Shown piece after piece: positions 6,194 through 8,332 of a DNA stretch of 8,332 bases (positions are counted from its first letter, which is position 1; the number at the start of each line of letters is the position of its first letter). Both the position numbers and the translations under genes were made by a program. The stretch lies in assembly GCA_050050615.1 (NCBI GenBank), contig JASFTV010000148.1, positions 1-8,332 of the forward strand, read 5' to 3'. Under the pieces are notes generated by a model, which saw only the letters and a program-made list of their open reading frames with translations, was not told the origin of the DNA and did no database searches. This DNA comes from JASFTV01 sp050050615 (GTDB lineage: Bacteria > Desulfobacterota > DSM-4660 > Desulfatiglandales > HGW-15).

Positions 6194-6955
6194 ATGACTA
6201 GATCATTAAAGATGAAGGCAGAGGGCCTGGATTTCTACTACGGGGATTTTCAGGCTCTCTTTGATATTTCTCTTGATTTTTTCGAGAATGAAGTGACAGC
6301 GCTCATCGGGCCGTCTGGATGTGGGAAGAGCACGCTGCTCCGCTGCCTGAACCGCATGAACGATCTGATCCCTTATGGCCGGGCAGAGGGAAAGATTCTG
6401 TTGGACGATCACAATATCTATGAGCCTGAGGTGGATGTGGTCACCCTTCGGCGTCGTATCGGCATGGTATTTCAGAAGCCGAACCCCTTTCCCAAAAGCA
6501 CTTTTGACAATGTGGCCTACGGCTTGCGCGTCAACGGTATAAAGGACAAAGCTTACATTGAGAATAGAGTGGAACAAAGTCTCAAACAGGCTGCACTTTG
6601 GGATGAGGTGAAGGACAGGATCCACGACTCAGCATTGGGCTTGTCGGGAGGTCAGCAGCAGCGCCTATGTATTGCAAGGGCAATGGCTGTAGAGCCTGAG
6701 GTGCTGCTCATGGATGAGCCTTGTTCAGCCCTGGACCCCATTGCAACCCAGAAGATCGAGGAATTGATCAACCAATTGAAAGAGGACTACACCATCATCA
6801 TTGTGACCCATAATATGCAGCAAGCAGCCCGGGTTTCCGATATTACCGCTTTTTTCTATCTCGGAAAACTGATCGAGGCGGGTGAAACCGAGGCGATCTT
6901 CACCCGACCCAGGCTGAAAGAAACCGAAGACTATATAACGGGCCGTTTTGGTTAG
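6194..6955 (+). CDS. pstB: Phosphate ABC transporter ATP-binding protein PstB
   Basis: A 253-residue cytoplasmic ATPase that drives phosphate import through PstC-PstA. All ABC motifs are present: Walker A GPSGCGKST (39-47), Q loop MVFQKPNPFPKS (91-102, Q94), signature LSGGQQQR (150-157), Walker B VLLMDEP (170-176, catalytic E175), D loop SALD (178-181) and switch His206 in VTHNMQQAARVSD. The stretch KPNPFPKSTFDNVAYG and CSALDPIAT are hallmarks of PstB as opposed to other importer ATPases. The chosen ATG gives the normal family length. The gene is in one operon with pstA (14-nt gap) and phoU (18-nt gap). Confidence 0.97.
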   Translation: MTRSLKMKAEGLDFYYGDFQALFDISLDFFENEVTALIGPSGCGKSTLLRCLNRMNDLIPYGRAEGKILLDDHNIYEPEVDVVTLRRRIGMVFQKPNPFPKSTFDNVAYGLRVNGIKDKAYIENRVEQSLKQAALWDEVKDRIHDSALGLSGGQQQRLCIARAMAVEPEVLLMDEPCSALDPIATQKIEELINQLKEDYTIIIVTHNMQQAARVSDITAFFYLGKLIEAGETEAIFTRPRLKETEDYITGRFG

Positions 6956-6973
6956 GAAGAGAGGAAAACCCCT

Positions 6974-7657
6974 ATGCCGAAACGTTTACAAAGAGAGCAA
7001 GACAAGCTCAAAAAGAGGATTCTTTCCCTGGGTGCCATGGTGGAAGAGCGCGTCAGAATGGCGAACAGGGCGATTGAGTTGAGGGATGGGAGTCTGGCCA
7101 AACGGATTATTAAAACCGATTATGAAATCGATGAGCTGGAAGTGGAGGTGGAAGAAGAATGCCTCAAGGTCTTAGCCCTGCATCAGCCCGTCGCAGTGGA
7201 TCTGCGCTTTCTTGTCGCCGTGATCAAGATCAATAATGACCTGGAAAGGATTGGCGACCAGGCCGTGAACATTGCCGAACGGGTCAAAAGTATTTCAAAG
7301 CGTCAGAGGCTGGAACTCTCTTTGGATTATGGGCTCATGGCAGAAAAGGCGGCCTCTATGCTCCGAATGAGTCTCGATTCTCTTGTAAACCTTGATCTGG
7401 ACCTGGCATTCCAGGTTCTCGTCTTGGACGATGAAGTGGATGAGATGGCCCGTGAGATGTATGACTATATCAAGAGGGAGATGCAGAAGAAGCCAGACGC
7501 TGCAGGCTATCTCATCAATTTTTTGTTTATTTCTAGGCACTTAGAGCGCATCGGCGATCATTCCACCAACATTGCCGAAGAGGTCATTTATCTGATTGAG
7601 GGCGAGATTGTCCGGCATGGAAGATGGGATGCCAAACCCGAGGAAACCCAAACATAA
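6974..7657 (+). CDS. phoU: Phosphate transport/signalling regulator PhoU
   Basis: A 227-residue all-helical cytoplasmic protein that connects the Pst transporter to PhoR and restrains the Pho response when phosphate is plentiful. It is built as two similar three-helix halves. Each half carries the conserved metal-binding motif: NDLERIGDQAVNIAERV (88-104) and RHLERIGDHSTNIAEEV (188-204), spaced 100 residues apart. The length fits the family. GAGAGGA at 6959-6965 lies 8 nt before the ATG. The gene is last in the operon; its stop codon (7655-7657) lies inside a candidate terminator hairpin. Confidence 0.96.
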   Translation: MPKRLQREQDKLKKRILSLGAMVEERVRMANRAIELRDGSLAKRIIKTDYEIDELEVEVEEECLKVLALHQPVAVDLRFLVAVIKINNDLERIGDQAVNIAERVKSISKRQRLELSLDYGLMAEKAASMLRMSLDSLVNLDLDLAFQVLVLDDEVDEMAREMYDYIKREMQKKPDAAGYLINFLFISRHLERIGDHSTNIAEEVIYLIEGEIVRHGRWDAKPEETQT

Positions 7658-7672
7658 CCCATCTCATTTTTT
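7622..7672 (+). terminator. Candidate terminator of the pst-phoU operon, overlapping the phoU stop
   Basis: AGATGGG (7622-7628) can pair perfectly with CCCATCT (7658-7664), and the second strand is followed by CA and six T residues (7667-7672). The loop is long (29 nt) and contains the phoU stop codon, so the hairpin could form only when ribosomes have left. The T tract and position fit an intrinsic terminator, but the weak stem and long loop keep confidence low. Confidence 0.4.
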
Positions 7673-7677
7673 GGCAT

Positions 7678-7969
7678 CGTTCAAAAGTGTTGGCATGGCA
7701 CGAACCCTTACGCATGATTTGTTTTTTTTGGAAGCAGGCCATGACCTTTTCGAAAGGGAATATCTCACAAAAAAATCCCACCGGATCCCACAGTGACCGG
7801 AAATTCGGGGTTTGCGCCCGGAAACACGTGGAAATCTCCGATGAACTGGCTAAATCCCGAATTTCCGGTCACCGCCCATGAGCAAAATAGATATTCCCTT
7901 GAGAAAAGCGGCAGGGCCTGCAAAACACAAAAGGACTTCCGAACCAGTCCATGCCAACACTTTTGAACG
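7678..7969. repeat. MITE-like palindromic element with 21-bp perfect terminal inverted repeats
   Basis: The ends, 7678-7698 and 7949-7969, are perfect inverted copies of 21 bp (left end CGTTCAAAAGTGTTGGCATG and one more G). Inside, further complementary blocks occur in matching order: 7734-7740 with 7915-7921 (GCAGGCC/GGCCTGC), 7746-7751 with 7903-7908 (CTTTTC/GAAAAG), 7754-7765 with 7889-7900 (AAGGGAATATCT, 12 bp) and 7793-7809 with 7856-7872 (17 bp). The whole 292-bp stretch can thus fold into one long imperfect hairpin. It has no coding capacity and lies between two convergent genes. These are features of a non-autonomous miniature transposable element or a large intergenic palindromic repeat; a structured RNA or a two-way terminator is also possible. 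No transposase is in the window, so the family is unknown. Confidence 0.65.
7793..7872. repeat. Inner 17-bp inverted repeat of the palindromic element
   Basis: GTGACCGGAAATTCGGG (7793-7809) and CCCGAATTTCCGGTCAC (7856-7872) are perfect inverted copies. In RNA the stem can grow inward by about five more pairs (7810-7814 with 7851-7855, including G-U pairs), leaving a loop of about 36 nt. It may form the core of the larger element or be an older repeat into which, or around which, the outer arms were built. Confidence 0.75.
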
Positions 7970-7994
7970 GTACTCATTTTTTCCGGCATCTTCT
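7970..7994. other. Short spacer between palindromic element and convergent gene
   Basis: This holds the right copy of the T-rich direct repeat (T6 at 7977-7982) and no gene. The minus-strand gene has no obvious T-tract terminator of its own here; the adjacent long palindrome could serve that role. Confidence 0.35.
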
Positions 7995-8332
7995 TCAAAC
8001 CCCTTCCCGTGTCGTAAGGACTATATCGGCGATGACCGCGCATTCCAGGCCGAAGGGCAAATAGCCGGCATATCCGAGAACAGGCATTTCAAAGAGTTGG
8101 AGACGATGGACAAAGGGAAGGTGATAGGTCCACTTTGCCAGACTGTAGTAGTTCCACATTTCCCAAAAGAATCCGCAGACAAGGGCGGCCAGGGCCGAGG
8201 TCAGGACGACGCGCCAATCCCCGATGCTCAGGCCTGAAAAGATGTGACGTTCTTCCATGAGGGCCTGAAGGGATACAAGAATCAGGAGAGGCGATATCCA
8301 CAGGAGGGGAAAGAGGAGGTTGGGGAAGATGC
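7995..8332 (-). CDS. Multi-pass membrane protein of unknown function, C-terminal part
   Basis: The frame is open from the right edge of the window to a TGA at 7995-7997 on the minus strand and gives 111 residues; the N-terminus lies beyond the window. An internal ATG at 8256-8258 exists, but hydrophobic coding sequence continues upstream of it, so it is probably not the start. Three hydrophobic segments are visible: one before MEERHIFSG (FPNLLFPLLWISPLLILV), one in VVLTSALAALVCGFFWEMW, and one in LGYAGYLPFGLECAVIADIV. The stretch FFWEMWNYYSLAKWTYHLP and the FEMPVLGYAGYLPFGLE motif, rich in aromatic residues with conserved-looking Glu, look like a real family, but I cannot name it. It runs convergent to the Pho operon, so co-regulation is unlikely. 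Confidence 0.7.
   Translation of the reverse strand, partial: IFPNLLFPLLWISPLLILVSLQALMEERHIFSGLSIGDWRVVLTSALAALVCGFFWEMWNYYSLAKWTYHLPFVHRLQLFEMPVLGYAGYLPFGLECAVIADIVLTTREGV

Larger units (their letters stand above)
7663..7990. repeat. Imperfect direct repeats bracketing the palindromic element
   Basis: CTCATTTTTT followed by GGCATC occurs at 7663-7678, ending at the first base of the left terminal repeat. CTCATTTTTT, CC, GGCATC occurs at 7973-7990, three bases outside the right terminal repeat. Both are followed within a few bases by TTCAAA. The pair may be a diverged target-site duplication or a coincidence of T-rich intergenic sequence. Confidence 0.35.

Noticed and set aside
7678..7969. 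Reading the palindrome as an integron attC site or a CRISPR.
   Set aside because: The ends do not fit the attC core GTTRRRY/RYYYAAC, the element is longer than attC sites, there is no integrase, and there are no regularly spaced direct repeats.
7584..8237. Several short open frames over the phoU-membrane protein gap (for example 7596-7796, 7624-7881, 7878-8237, 7765-8043).
   Set aside because: They cross the palindromic arms or the opposite strand of real genes; the shared word HANTFER in two of them is only the inverted repeat translated twice.

Overview
This window is an almost complete phosphate-starvation (Pho) locus, with the gene order phoB-phoR-pstS-pstC-pstA-pstB-phoU on the plus strand. 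It is flanked on the left by the 3' end of a D-2-hydroxyacid dehydrogenase gene and on the right by a convergent, partly visible membrane-protein gene. Gene order, protein style, moderate GC content and ordinary Shine-Dalgarno sites suggest a Gram-negative bacterium, most likely a deltaproteobacterium (Desulfobacterota-like). That assignment is an inference; no rRNA or other taxonomic marker is present.

Layout: 1-290, C-terminal 95 residues of a glyoxylate/hydroxypyruvate reductase-type dehydrogenase. 291-601, a gene-free stretch with a four-repeat Pho box, a -10 element and a long phoB leader that can form competing hairpins. 602-1294 phoB and 1298-3073 phoR, tightly coupled. 3074-3304, a regulatory gap with two further complete Pho-box promoters in tandem. 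3305-4123 pstS. 4124-4243, a gap with a strong stem-loop. 4244-5155 pstC, 5229-6179 pstA, 6194-6955 pstB, 6974-7657 phoU. 7658-7994, a non-coding stretch filled by a roughly 292-bp palindromic, MITE-like element. 7995-8332, minus-strand gene for a multi-pass membrane protein, cut by the window edge.

How the genes work together: PstS captures phosphate outside the inner membrane, PstC and PstA form the channel, and PstB powers import with ATP. PhoU links the state of the transporter to the kinase PhoR. When phosphate is scarce PhoR phosphorylates PhoB, which binds the Pho boxes in front of phoB and pstS, giving positive autoregulation and induction of the transporter.

The most informative observation is regulatory. 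All three candidate promoters share one exact geometry: four 7-nt repeats of the type CTAACAA at 11-nt steps, followed by a TANNTT-class -10 hexamer that starts exactly 15 nt after the start of the fourth repeat. The motif differs from the E. coli CTGTCAT half-site, and the PhoB recognition helix differs at the matching place. I see no novel enzymatic or defence system here; the protein-coding part is a canonical Pho operon.
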